From the NCBI GenBank assembly GCA_012031875.1, contig JAAUSZ010000016.1, forward strand, positions 1-36,727: DNA of 36,727 nucleotides, written 5' to 3'. The notes under the pieces were generated by a model. The model did no database searches. It saw only the letters and a list, made by a program, of their open reading frames with translations, and was not told the DNA's origin. Numbering within the stretch: the stretch's first letter is position 1; each line of letters starts with the position of its first letter. The stretch is from Desulfobacula sp. (GTDB taxonomy: Bacteria; Desulfobacterota; Desulfobacteria; Desulfobacterales; Desulfobacteraceae). Made by a program: the position numbers and the translations under genes. Positions 16,120 through 24,175 of the stretch are shown one piece after another.

Positions 16120-17514
16120 ATGAACGATCATGAAATGAATATTTTCTGGAAAAAAATTGTCAATACCATTAACGACGGGCTCATGTTTGTCGGCCCAGAA
16201 GGTTCCATCCTGATGGTGAACAAGGCCTTTGAAGCGCTGACCGGCTATACTTCAAACGAGGCCATCGGCATGTCCTGTGATATGCTGGGCTGCGACGCCT
16301 GTGAGCATACCCGGGCAAGCAAGGCCGAATCCTGGTGCAAATTATTTGAACCTGGCCGGCAGGACATGAAAAAATGCCGGTGCCAGGTCAGGCGAAAGGA
16401 CGGCAGTTTCCTGCCGGTGCTGAAAAATGCGTCCATTCTATGGGATGAAACCCATACCGCCCTGGGCGTGGTTGAAACCCTGACCGATATTTCCGAATTG
16501 ATCCGGCTGGATGAAAAGCTCCATATCCTGACCCGGCAATGCGATATTGAAACGGATTTCTTTGGCATGGTGGGCAAATCGCCGGTGATGCTCAATGTCT
16601 TCGAGATGGTTCGAAGGGCTGCCCAAAGCCGGGCCCCGGTCATCATCCTGGGGGAAAGCGGAACCGGAAAGGAGCTGGTGGCCAATGCCATCCATTTGTG
16701 CGGCTCCAGGAAAAACGGACCCTTTATCCAGCTCAATTGCGCCGCCTTAAATGAAGCCGTGCTTGAAAGCGAGCTGTTCGGCCATGCCAAGGGGGCTTTT
16801 ACCGGCGCTTACAACAACCGCATCGGCCGGTTTGAGGCGGCCAACCAGGGGGATTTCTTTTTGGATGAAATCGGGGACATTCCCATGTCCATACAGACCA
16901 AACTCCTGCGGGTCCTTGAATCCGGCCGGTTTGAAAGAGTGGGGGATATCTTGCCGGTCCATGTGGATGTGAGGATCATTACCGCCACCAACAAAGACCT
17001 GGATGAACTCATCAGAAAAAGCGAATTCCGGCAGGATCTGTTCTTCAGGATCAATGTCATCCCCATCCTTCTGCCGCCCCTGAGGGACAGAAAAGAAGAC
17101 CTTCCGCTGCTCATCAATGCCTTTATCCGGCACCTGAATATCAAAACCGGAAAGCGCATTCAAGGCCTGAGCCATGACGCCATGGAGGCTGTCATGGACT
17201 ATGCCTGGCCCGGCAATATCCGGGAGCTGAAGAACGCCCTTGAATACGCCTTTGTCACCACGGACGGCTCCCTCATCCAATGGGCCCATTTACCCAAAAA
17301 AATCAGCGGACAGCAAAACATCTGCCCCCCCCGGGATTCGCTCATTTCCGCGGATCCCCCGGTCCCGGATGAAAAATCCGAGCTGATCCGGGCCCTCCGG
17401 GAAACCAAAGGCAACCAGTCCCGGGCGGCCCGGATTCTGAACATCAACCGGGTAACGGTCTGGAACCGCATGAAAAAATACGGCATTGACCTGAAAACCC
17501 TCACGCCCGTGTAA
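16120..17514 (+). CDS. PAS-domain sigma-54 activator with Cys cluster (EBP2)
   Basis: A 464-residue enhancer-binding protein paralogous to EBP1: PAS domain (about 8-130), AAA+ domain with Walker A GESGTGK (178-184), GAFTGA loop and Walker B FFLDE, and a C-terminal Fis-type HTH (NQSRAARILNINRVTVWNRM). Cysteines at 53, 58, 61, 73 and 86 reproduce the spacing of EBP1 exactly, with an extra Cys88. The frame is open from a TTG at 16117, but GGAGG six bases before the ATG at 16120 fixes the start. It is divergent from the TusA-like/prxU/cytochrome operon, whose promoter is sigma-54 type, so it is the obvious activator of that operon. Signal unknown; redox, metal or sulfur species would fit the Cys cluster. 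Confidence 0.94.
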   Translation: MNDHEMNIFWKKIVNTINDGLMFVGPEGSILMVNKAFEALTGYTSNEAIGMSCDMLGCDACEHTRASKAESWCKLFEPGRQDMKKCRCQVRRKDGSFLPVLKNASILWDETHTALGVVETLTDISELIRLDEKLHILTRQCDIETDFFGMVGKSPVMLNVFEMVRRAAQSRAPVIILGESGTGKELVANAIHLCGSRKNGPFIQLNCAALNEAVLESELFGHAKGAFTGAYNNRIGRFEAANQGDFFLDEIGDIPMSIQTKLLRVLESGRFERVGDILPVHVDVRIITATNKDLDELIRKSEFRQDLFFRINVIPILLPPLRDRKEDLPLLINAFIRHLNIKTGKRIQGLSHDAMEAVMDYAWPGNIRELKNALEYAFVTTDGSLIQWAHLPKKISGQQNICPPRDSLISADPPVPDEKSELIRALRETKGNQSRAARILNINRVTVWNRMKKYGIDLKTLTPV

Positions 17515-17543
17515 CAGGCGGTTTGTTAAGGTCCCTGAAAAAA

Positions 17544-17583
17544 CTCCGGGGCAGCTTCTGGCGGTATTCAAGCTGCCCCGGAG
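17544..17583 (-). terminator. Strong 14-bp hairpin, U run on the minus strand
   Basis: CTCCGGGGCAGCTT (17544-17557) and AAGCTGCCCCGGAG (17570-17583) pair perfectly around a 12-nt loop. On plus the hairpin is preceded by AAAAAA, so it reads as an intrinsic terminator (stem then TTTTTT) only on the minus strand. It sits 30 bp after EBP2 and may still end that transcript, but as written it terminates leftward transcription. Confidence 0.65.
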
Positions 17584-17620
17584 ATTATGGAGGTGATTAT
17601 CAGATATTGGAGGTAAGCAA

Positions 17621-17740
17621 ATGGCCTTACGCGATCTGATGCCGATAACAGTCTGCATACATTGTGCCGGGCCTGTGATATTTTTTAATGCCCTTTGCCC
17701 TCATCCCGTCATGAGGATAATGTATCAAATATTCATTTAA
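17621..17740 (+). CDS. Possible 39-aa ORF in the 17515-18057 gap
   Basis: The 543 bp between EBP2 and the FeS gene contain a hairpin, this ORF, GTAACG-type repeats and a sigma-54 promoter. The ORF starts MALRDLMPITVC, has three cysteines, and is preceded by TGGAGGTAAGCAA, an excellent ribosome-binding site. I recognise no family, and a longer weak frame runs antisense (17627-17851). It could be a leader peptide, a gene truncated by an indel, or chance. Confidence 0.3.
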   Translation: MALRDLMPITVCIHCAGPVIFFNALCPHPVMRIMYQIFI

Positions 17741-17766
17741 AGGCGTATTCCACTTGGGTTTAAATA

Positions 17767-17807
17767 GCGTTACTTTTTTCAAAGGTAACGCAACCACAGC
17801 GTTACGC
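17767..17807. promoter_or_regulatory. Candidate enhancer sites upstream of the 18058 operon
   Basis: GCGTTAC (17767-17773) faces GTAACGC (17785-17791), and the palindrome GCGTTACGC follows at 17799-17807. These lie 126-168 bp upstream of the -24 element at 17935, the usual distance for a sigma-54 activator. The core matches the sites in front of EBP1. Confidence 0.55.
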
Positions 17808-17932
17808 TTGTGGGCGAGCATGGGCCCGGAAGAGGGTTGGACAAGGGTCATCCTATCCTTTATATGGATTCAATATATTGAATTTATATTATGATTTTAA
17901 GAATATGGAAATTTTCGTCCTTTACCGGGACC

Positions 17933-17949
17933 TTGGCATCAAGTTTGCT
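17933..17949 (+). promoter_or_regulatory. Sigma-54 (-24/-12) promoter of the FeS/cytochrome b operon
   Basis: TTGGCATCAAGTTTGCT matches the -24/-12 consensus, with exact GG-N10-GC spacing (17935-17948). The FeS gene starts about 110 bp downstream. Confidence 0.75.
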
Positions 17950-18057
17950 CTATCCGTACGGTAAGGATTAAGCCGCTTTTGTATGCGGACATTGGGAAAT
18001 AACCAATTTTGTTTGGGGTTTAAACAGGATATTTTTTTTAAGTAAGCGAGGGAAAAA

Positions 18058-19026
18058 ATGAGTCAAAAAATTTCACGCAGGGCATTCTTAAAAGGCTCTT
18101 TGACGGCTGCAGGGTCGGTGGCGGCATCGACCACCCTGGTCAAGACGGCTGCGGCATTGACCAGGGAAAAACAAGAACCCCTGGCCACCCTGATCGATAT
18201 TTCCAAATGCATTGGATGTGAGGCCTGTGTATATGCCTGCCAGGAGTCCAACGGGCATAAATTTGCCGAACCGAAGAAGCCCTATCCGAAAATGTATCCC
18301 CAAACCGTTCCCGTGGAGGACTGGTCGGACAAAAGGGAGGTCACGGACAGGCTCACCCCCTACAACTGGCTTTATATCCAGCATGCAGCCGTGACCGTCA
18401 ACGGAGTAGAAAGAGACCTGACCCTTCCCCGGCGCTGTATGCATTGTGAAAACCCGCCCTGTGTCAAGCTCTGCCCCTGGGGATCTGCAAAACAGGAAGA
18501 CAACGGCCTTTCACGGATTGACCCGGAGCTGTGCCTGGGCGGCTCCAAATGTAAAACCGTCTGCCCCTGGAAAATTCCCCAGCGCCAGACCGGAACCGGG
18601 CTTTACCTGGACCTTCTGCCGGCCTTTGCCGGTAACGGGGTCATGTACAAATGTGACCGGTGCTATGACAAACTTCAGGCCGGAGAGCATCCCGCCTGCA
18701 TCGAGGCCTGCCCTGAAAATGTCCAGACCATGGGTCCGAGAACGGAAATCCTTGAAAAGGCCCATCGCCTTGCCAGGGAGATGAACGGTTATATCTACGG
18801 GGAACATGAAAACGGCGGGACTCATACCATCTATGTGTCCCCCGTCCCCTTTGACGAACTTGACAAAGCCATAGAAACAGGAAAAGGCAGGCCCCACCTG
18901 AAACCGGCTGAAAATTCCATGGCACAGGGCAACAACCTGGCCCGGGCCATGCTCATTGCTCCGCTGGCAGGGATCGCGGCCGCGGTGGGCAAATTTTATA
19001 AGACTTCTAAGGAGGCAGACAAATGA
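18058..19026 (+). CDS. Tat-exported 4Fe-4S electron-transfer subunit (FdhB/HybA-like)
   Basis: A 322-residue protein with a twin-arginine signal (SRRAFLKGSLTAAGS) and four Cys blocks: CIGCEACVYAC, CMHCENPPCVKLC, CLGGSKCKTVC, and CDRCYDKL...CIEAC. This is a periplasmic four-cluster ferredoxin-type subunit as in formate dehydrogenase, hydrogenase or sulfur oxidoreductases. A hydrophobic C-terminal helix (ARAMLIAPLAGIAAAVG) may anchor it. GAGGGA five bases before the ATG supports the start. It overlaps the cytochrome b gene by ATGA. No molybdopterin or hydrogenase catalytic subunit is beside it, so it may serve a catalytic protein encoded elsewhere or link a cytochrome pool to quinone. Confidence 0.94.
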   Translation: MSQKISRRAFLKGSLTAAGSVAASTTLVKTAAALTREKQEPLATLIDISKCIGCEACVYACQESNGHKFAEPKKPYPKMYPQTVPVEDWSDKREVTDRLTPYNWLYIQHAAVTVNGVERDLTLPRRCMHCENPPCVKLCPWGSAKQEDNGLSRIDPELCLGGSKCKTVCPWKIPQRQTGTGLYLDLLPAFAGNGVMYKCDRCYDKLQAGEHPACIEACPENVQTMGPRTEILEKAHRLAREMNGYIYGEHENGGTHTIYVSPVPFDELDKAIETGKGRPHLKPAENSMAQGNNLARAMLIAPLAGIAAAVGKFYKTSKEADK

Positions 19027-19480
19027 AAAATAAATTCTCCGCTTCATCCCTGATTTACTGGATTACCCTGTTTTTTATCACCTTGTCCGGTTTCGCCCAG
19101 ATGCCCGTTTTTGAACGGTACCATATTTCAAGCCTGCCCGGCCTGGGCTGGCTGGCCGATTTTTATGTTACCCATCTGGTGCATTATGCCTTTGCCTCTG
19201 TGTTGATTGCCTGGGCAGTATATAAGATGATGACCGCGCTGATGCCGAGAACCAGATTGGATCAAAAATCCTTAATAAACCTCATCCTTCTGGGGGGATT
19301 GATTCTCACCGGCGCCCTGATGGTGATTAAAAATTTTTCCGGGACCCCGTTCTCCTTTGGGGTTATCATTGCCCTGGATCTCTTGCATCTCACGTTCTGT
19401 ATGGCGTTTTTAATGTTTGGGGGCTATCAATTGATATCTTCAAAAATGATATCTTCAAAAATAAGCGCCCCCAACCTTAA
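19023..19480 (+). CDS. b-type cytochrome membrane anchor, probable frame break near the end
   Basis: Four hydrophobic segments (about residues 8-25, 45-70, 83-103, 112-138) with His residues near membrane faces (VTHLVHYAF, DLLHLTFCM) fit a small b-haem quinone subunit, like FdnI or a cytochrome b561-type anchor. GGAGG lies seven bases before the ATG. As written, the frame continues to 19754, where its last 80 codons run antisense through the 3' end of lpdA, which is implausible. One extra A in either AAAAA run of the tandem repeat at 19433-19462 gives a stop at 19480 and a 152-residue protein ending 16 bp before lpdA. I prefer that reading. It pairs with the upstream FeS subunit. Confidence 0.7.
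19433..19462 (+). repeat. 15-bp tandem duplication at the end of the cytochrome b gene
   Basis: GATATCTTCAAAAAT occurs twice back to back (19433-19447 and 19448-19462). Fifteen bases is a whole number of codons, so slippage here adds five residues without changing frame. The A runs inside are candidates for the suspected indel. Confidence 0.8.
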
Positions 19481-19496
19481 CGCATTCTCTTTGGGG

Positions 19497-20928
19497 CTAT
19501 CCGTGGATGGGCGTGCCCGAGGCTTTCAGGGCCGCCTCGCCCATGATCTCCGCCAGTGTGGGATGGGCATGGATGGTATGGGCCAGATCCTTGGCCGTCA
19601 TCCCCTTTTGGACGGCAAGGGTGGCTTCGGCAATGAGATCCGTGGCATGGGCCCCCATGAGATGCACGCCCAGGATTTTCCCGGAATTTTTTCAATGATC
19701 ATTTTGCAAAACCCGGTAGTTCGTCAATGGCCTGGGCCTTCCCAAGGGTTCTGAAATTGACGGTAAAGCAGTCGGTATCAAGGCCTTTTTTTATGGCCTC
19801 AGCTTCGCTCAGGCCAACGGTGCCGATTTCCGGCATGGTAAAGATGGCGCCGGGGATGACTTCATAATTCATGGTGCTTTCTTTTCCCAGAGCATTTTCA
19901 GCCGCAATGATGCCTTCATGGGAGGCCACATGGGCCAGCATGACCTTCTGCGGGCCCAGGATGTCGCCAATGGCATAAACGCCTTTAATGCGGGTTTCCA
20001 TGCGCTCATCAGTCTCAATCCACCCCTGGGGGGTGGGGTTTAGGCCAATGGTTTCAAGGCCCAGGTCCTTGGACAGGGCTGACCGGCCGATGCAGACCGC
20101 CATTTTTTCAGCCTGGATCTCTTCGGCCTTTAATTTTTTGGGCTCCTTGTTGTCGGTAAAGGGGGAGACGGCCAGGCGGATGGAAAGGAGATCCCCGTTC
20201 AGCGTTGAAGACTGAACCACGGTATCGCAGATCACCGTAATTTTCCGTTTTTTCATTTCCTTTAACAGGAGTTTGGAGCAGTCTTCATCCACCGAAGGCA
20301 GGGGAAGCAGCCGTGACATGGCTTCCACAACGGTCACCTCGGCGCCCAGGGCGGAGAATATGCAGGCAAATTCACACCCAATGACCCCGCCCCCCACAAT
20401 GACAATGGATTTCGGGATCTCTGCCAGTTCAAGGACATCATTGGAGGACACAATCCGCTCATGATCAAAGGGAAAGGCAGGGACATCCAGAGGCTGGGTT
20501 CCCGCGGCAAGGATGAGCCGGTCATACTCAAGCTCTTTTAAGGTTCCGTCATTTAAAGCCACCTCGACGCAACCAGGCCCCTTGATTTTGGCCCGGCCCA
20601 TGGCCACGGACACATGACGGGCCTGGAGCAGCGAGGCTATCCCCTTTCTCTGGGTGTCCAGAATCTTGTTTTTCCTCTCCATCAAGGCTGCCATATCGGG
20701 AAGAATGTCTCCTTCAACCCGGATGCCCAGTTTCCCGGCCTCGGAAAATTTCACCAGCATATCGGCCGAATGCTTCATAATCTTGGACGGGATACATCCC
20801 CAGTTCAGGCAGGTGCCGCCCAGGTGTTCTTTTTCAATCAGGGTCACTTCCCCGCCCAGGGCCGCCGCCCGAAGGGCTGCCACATAGCCGCCGGGGCCAC
20901 CGCCGATAATCACAATTTTAACCGCCAT
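19497..20928 (-). CDS. lpdA: Dihydrolipoamide dehydrogenase (glycine cleavage L-protein), two frame breaks
   Basis: FAD enzyme that reoxidises lipoyl groups with NAD. Visible are the FAD fold IIGGGPGG, redox-active GGTCLNWGCIPSK (Cys40, Cys45), the NAD fold VGGGVIGCEFA, and the second FAD site GVYAIGDI. The frame stops at 19699 after PGFAK, but the interface domain follows in other frames: MIIEK, then NSGKILGVHLMGAHAT, then catalytic HAHPTLAE, ending TPIHG at 19497. Adding one T to the runs at 19702-19705 and 19687-19692 restores it, so I call one intact gene with two errors. GGGGAGG five bases before the ATG at 20928 sets the start; Met at 20949 is the alternative. Divergent from gcvT, it supplies the L-protein to the glycine cleavage system. 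Confidence 0.92.
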
Positions 20929-20941
20929 ACCAACCTCCCCA

Positions 20942-20965
20942 GGTTTCATTGATCATCATGAAACC
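20942..20965. promoter_or_regulatory. Inverted repeat upstream of lpdA
   Basis: GGTTTCAT (20942-20949) and ATGAAACC (20958-20965) are perfect inverted copies around TGATCATC. Lying 14 bp upstream of the lpdA start codon, they could be an operator. No binding protein can be assigned. Confidence 0.4.
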
Positions 20966-21068
20966 ATCTTAGTGGTCACTTCCTTACGAACCAAGAAGCA
21001 AATCAGAATGAATTTCATTAATTTTTATAAAAAAAATTGAATTTTACATAAGTTTATTTAATTTTTAT

Positions 21069-21097
21069 TTGACAATATCATTATAATTAGATAATTT
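21069..21097 (+). promoter_or_regulatory. Sigma-70-type promoter for the gcv operon
   Basis: TTGACA (21069-21074), 17-bp spacer, TAATTT (21092-21097), in a very AT-rich 230-bp spacer. A second AT-rich element (TATAAT at 21135-21140) lies closer to gcvT. Nothing like a glycine riboswitch is visible in the leader. Confidence 0.45.
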
Positions 21098-21162
21098 TCA
21101 AGAATCAATTTTAAAAATTCATTTTTTTGTTTAATATAATGTTCATATAAAGGAATATTATC

Positions 21163-22413
21163 ATGACTTCCTGCTTGAAGACCACACCTTTACATTCATG
21201 GCATAAAGATGCAGGCGCCAATATGGCGGATTTCGGCGGCTTTGACATGCCACTGTGGTATGAAACCGGCGTCAAAACAGAGCATCTGGCGGTTTTAACC
21301 TCGGCCGGAATTTTTGATACCAGCCACATGGCCTGTCTTTTTGTGACGGGCAGGGACGCGTTCAAGCTGCTCAATTATTGCTTTACCCGGGATATTTCCG
21401 GTCTTGAGCCGGGCCGGTGCGTGTATGGGGCCTTTCTTAATTCGAAGGGCCACTGCCTGGATGACGCCATTGTCTATAAAAATTCAGATGTGTTTTTTAT
21501 GATCTGCGTCAATGCCGGCATGGGAGCAGCCATTGCAGGCCATCTCAATGAAAACACAACCGGCCTGGAGGTGAAGATTGAGGATCTGACGGGAAAAATC
21601 GCCAAAATGGACATCCAGGGCCGCAATTCAGCCAGGATCCTTTCAAGGCTGATCCAGAACCCGGCAAAAATGTTTAATCCCCTGCCCTATTTTTCCTTTA
21701 AGGGCAATTTTAATGAAAGCCTTTTGGGGGATTCAGCCGTAAAGCTGTTGGACGGGACTCCCATCCTCCTGTCCAGATCCGGGTATACCGGGGAATTCGG
21801 TTTTGAGATATTTATCCATCCCAAGGCCATTGTCAACCTCTGGAAAGATATCCTGGTCGCCGGCAGGGACCTCGGGGTGACGGCCTGCGGCCTGGGGGCC
21901 AGGGATTCCTTAAGGGCCGGGGCCTGCCTGCCCCTGTCCCACCAGGATATCGGGCCTTGGAAATTTAAAAACCATCCCTGGGAGTTCGCCCTTCCCTATA
22001 CCAAGGATAAAACCTCTTTTACCAAGGATTTCCTGGGGGCCAAGGCCCTTTTGTCCACCGGGGGAGATGTATTTGTCTATCCTTTTGTGGGAGACTCCCT
22101 CAGAAAAGTCGCTGCCGGGGAGGAAACAAAGGTCCTGGATAAGGCCGGAGCCGTCATCGGCAGGGTCCTGACCTGCGCCACGGACATGGGCATCACCCGG
22201 CATGACGGAAAAATCATCAGTATCGCGTCCGGGAACCTGTTGCCGGACGTCCCGATAAAAGGCTTGAGCTGCGGTTTTGTCATGGTTTCAAAACAACTGG
22301 ACCCCGGCGTGACCTTGACCCTTACGGAAGGCAAAAGATCCATTACGGCCACCCTTGTGACGGATATCCGGCCGGACCGGACCGCAAGAAAAAAAATCAC
22401 CGATTTCTTATAA
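21163..22413 (+). CDS. gcvT: Aminomethyltransferase (glycine cleavage T-protein)
   Basis: Transfers the methylene group from aminomethyl-lipoyl-H-protein to tetrahydrofolate, releasing ammonia. The 416-residue protein begins with the family pattern TPLHSWHKDAGANMADFGGFDMP and contains the folate-site segment LSRSGYTGEFGFEIF, the ACGLGARDSLR helix and a C-terminal barrel. AAGGAA lies about eight bases before the ATG. It is the first gene of gcvT-gcvH-gcvPA-gcvPB-lipB-lipA. It is longer than many GcvT proteins (about 365), mainly through internal insertions. Confidence 0.95.
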   Translation: MTSCLKTTPLHSWHKDAGANMADFGGFDMPLWYETGVKTEHLAVLTSAGIFDTSHMACLFVTGRDAFKLLNYCFTRDISGLEPGRCVYGAFLNSKGHCLDDAIVYKNSDVFFMICVNAGMGAAIAGHLNENTTGLEVKIEDLTGKIAKMDIQGRNSARILSRLIQNPAKMFNPLPYFSFKGNFNESLLGDSAVKLLDGTPILLSRSGYTGEFGFEIFIHPKAIVNLWKDILVAGRDLGVTACGLGARDSLRAGACLPLSHQDIGPWKFKNHPWEFALPYTKDKTSFTKDFLGAKALLSTGGDVFVYPFVGDSLRKVAAGEETKVLDKAGAVIGRVLTCATDMGITRHDGKIISIASGNLLPDVPIKGLSCGFVMVSKQLDPGVTLTLTEGKRSITATLVTDIRPDRTARKKITDFL

Positions 22414-22434
22414 CTCTAATGAATGGAGGGCATG

Positions 22435-22833
22435 ATGAAAGACTTGAAAGACCTTAATTTTCCCGATGATGTAAAATACACCAAGGACCATGAATGGGCC
22501 AGAAAAGAAGGGGATCTGATCACCATCGGAATTGATGATTACGCCCAGGATCAACTGGGTGAAATCGTTTTTGTTGAGCTGCCGGAAATCGGAGCCGGCT
22601 TTTCCAAGGGAGATGAATTCGGCAGTGTGGAATCCGTGAAAGCCGTTTCCCAGATCTATATCCCGGTTTCCGGGGAAGTGGTTGAAATCAACACAGGGCT
22701 CGAAGATGCGCCCGAGCTGGTCAATCAATCCTGTTATACCCAGGGCTGGCTCATCCGGGTCAAACCCTCCCAGGTGTCTGAACTGGACAGCCTGATGGAC
22801 AAGGCGGCATACCTTGATATGCTGAAAGGATAA
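22435..22833 (+). CDS. gcvH: Glycine cleavage H-protein
   Basis: A 132-residue lipoyl carrier that shuttles the aminomethyl group between P-, T- and L-proteins. The lipoylated Lys is Lys69 in SVESVKAVS, and KYTKDHEWA at the N-terminus and the IPVSGEVVEIN strand are typical. The frame is open from an ATG at 22423, but GGAGG (22425-22429) five bases before the ATG at 22435 identifies the start; ATG 22432 is adjacent. It sits 21 bp after gcvT, and the lipoyl-attachment genes lipB and lipA are in the same operon. Confidence 0.96.
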   Translation: MKDLKDLNFPDDVKYTKDHEWARKEGDLITIGIDDYAQDQLGEIVFVELPEIGAGFSKGDEFGSVESVKAVSQIYIPVSGEVVEINTGLEDAPELVNQSCYTQGWLIRVKPSQVSELDSLMDKAAYLDMLKG

Positions 22834-22839
22834 ATTCCC

Positions 22840-24175
22840 ATGAGATACCTCCCCCATACCCGGGATGATATTGAGGATATGCTCAAGGTCACGGGCCACA
22901 AAAACCTGGACGACCTTTTTAACTGCATACCGGATCATCTCAAGACAAAACAGGGCATTGATATCCCGGAAGGCCTGTCCGAATGGGAACTCAATACCCA
23001 TATGGAAGCGCTTGCCTCCCAAAATATTGCCTGTAAAACCTATAAATGCTTTATCGGCGCAGGATCCTATGACCACTATATCCCGGCCATTATCCCCTAT
23101 CTGATTTCCCGGTCCGAATTCATGACCGCCTATACTCCCTACCAGCCTGAAGTCAGCCAGGGGACCCTGCAGGGCATATATGAATTCCAGACATGGTGAC
23201 CGAGCTTCTGGGAATGGATGTGGCCACGGCCTCCCATTATGATTGCGGCACCGCCCTTGCGGAAGCCTGCCTCATTGCCCTGAGAAAAGGCGGCGCCAAC
23301 CGGAAAATCGCCGTTTCCTCCCTGGTCCATCCCAGCCACCGGCAGATCATTCAAACCTATATCCGCCCTGCCGGCTATGAAATGGTGGAGATCCCCTATA
23401 CCCAAGAGGGTCTCACCGACCTGGCGGCCCTGGAAAAGATGGAAGGCATTGCCGGGATTGCCGTCCAATCCCCCAATGTTTTCGGAAATATTGAAATCTT
23501 AAAGCCTTTAAAACCGCGGCCGACGCAAAGAATATCCTGTTTATCGTCTCCTTTACCGAGGCCCTGGCCTATGGTCTGTTAAAAAATCCCGGCAGCTTCG
23601 GAGCCGACCTGGTGGCCGGGGAAGGCCAGAGCCTGGGCATTGCCAAATCCTTCGGCGGTCCGGGCCTGGGACTTCTGGCCGGAACCCAGAAACAGATGCG
23701 GAACCTTCCCGGCCGCCTCATCGGGAAAACCAAGGATGCCAACGGAGCCGACGGGTTTGTGTTGACCCTGGCCACCCGTGAGCAGCATATCCGGAGAGAA
23801 AAGGCCTCCTCCAATATCTGCTCCAACAACGGGCTCAATGCCATGACCGCGGCCATGTACCTTGCAACGACAGGCAAGACCGGCATCAGGGAAATTGCTC
23901 AACAGAATCACGACAAGGCGGCCTATTTAAAAAGCCGTCTCACGGCCTCGGGGTTTGAGCCTGCCTTTAACGCACCCTTTTTCAATGAATTTGTTATGAA
24001 GGCGCCTAAAGGTTTTGCCGAAAAACGAAGAAACCTGATTAATAATCATTGCATCTTCGCAGGAATGGACCTGGAGCCCTTTTATCCTGAACTGAAGGGG
24101 CATTATCTGTTCTGTGCCACGGAAACGGTTTCAAAAAAGGATATGGATCATCTGGCCAAGGAGGTGAAATCATGA
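22840..24175 (+). CDS. gcvPA: Glycine dehydrogenase (decarboxylating) subunit 1, two frame breaks
   Basis: N-terminal half of the split P-protein, which decarboxylates glycine on PLP. The start MRYLPHTRDDIEDML is typical. The sequence runs in three frames: to QGIYEFQT at about 23192, then MVTELLGMDVATASHYD...LKPLK to about 23510, then AADAKNILFIVSFTEALAYG onward to EVKS. Adding one A near 23193 (ACATGG should be ACAATGG) and one in the AAAA run at 23510-23513 gives one continuous protein of about 445 residues, the normal length. Both breaks look like sequencing deletions. The stop overlaps the gcvPB start (ATGA). Confidence 0.93.

Noticed and set aside
17621-17740. Remnant of a small heat-shock protein, because of the start MALRDLMP
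   Set aside because: Only the first eight residues resemble Hsp20 N-termini; no alpha-crystallin motif follows in any frame.
19481-19754. C-terminal extension of the cytochrome b protein
   Set aside because: This stretch is antisense to the conserved lpdA C-terminus and lacks hydrophobic segments; a one-base indel in the tandem repeat gives a sensible earlier stop.
20929-21162. Possible glycine riboswitch upstream of gcvT
   Set aside because: The spacer is very AT-rich, with no GC-rich paired helices or repeated aptamer halves; only an inverted repeat near lpdA and promoter-like elements are visible.
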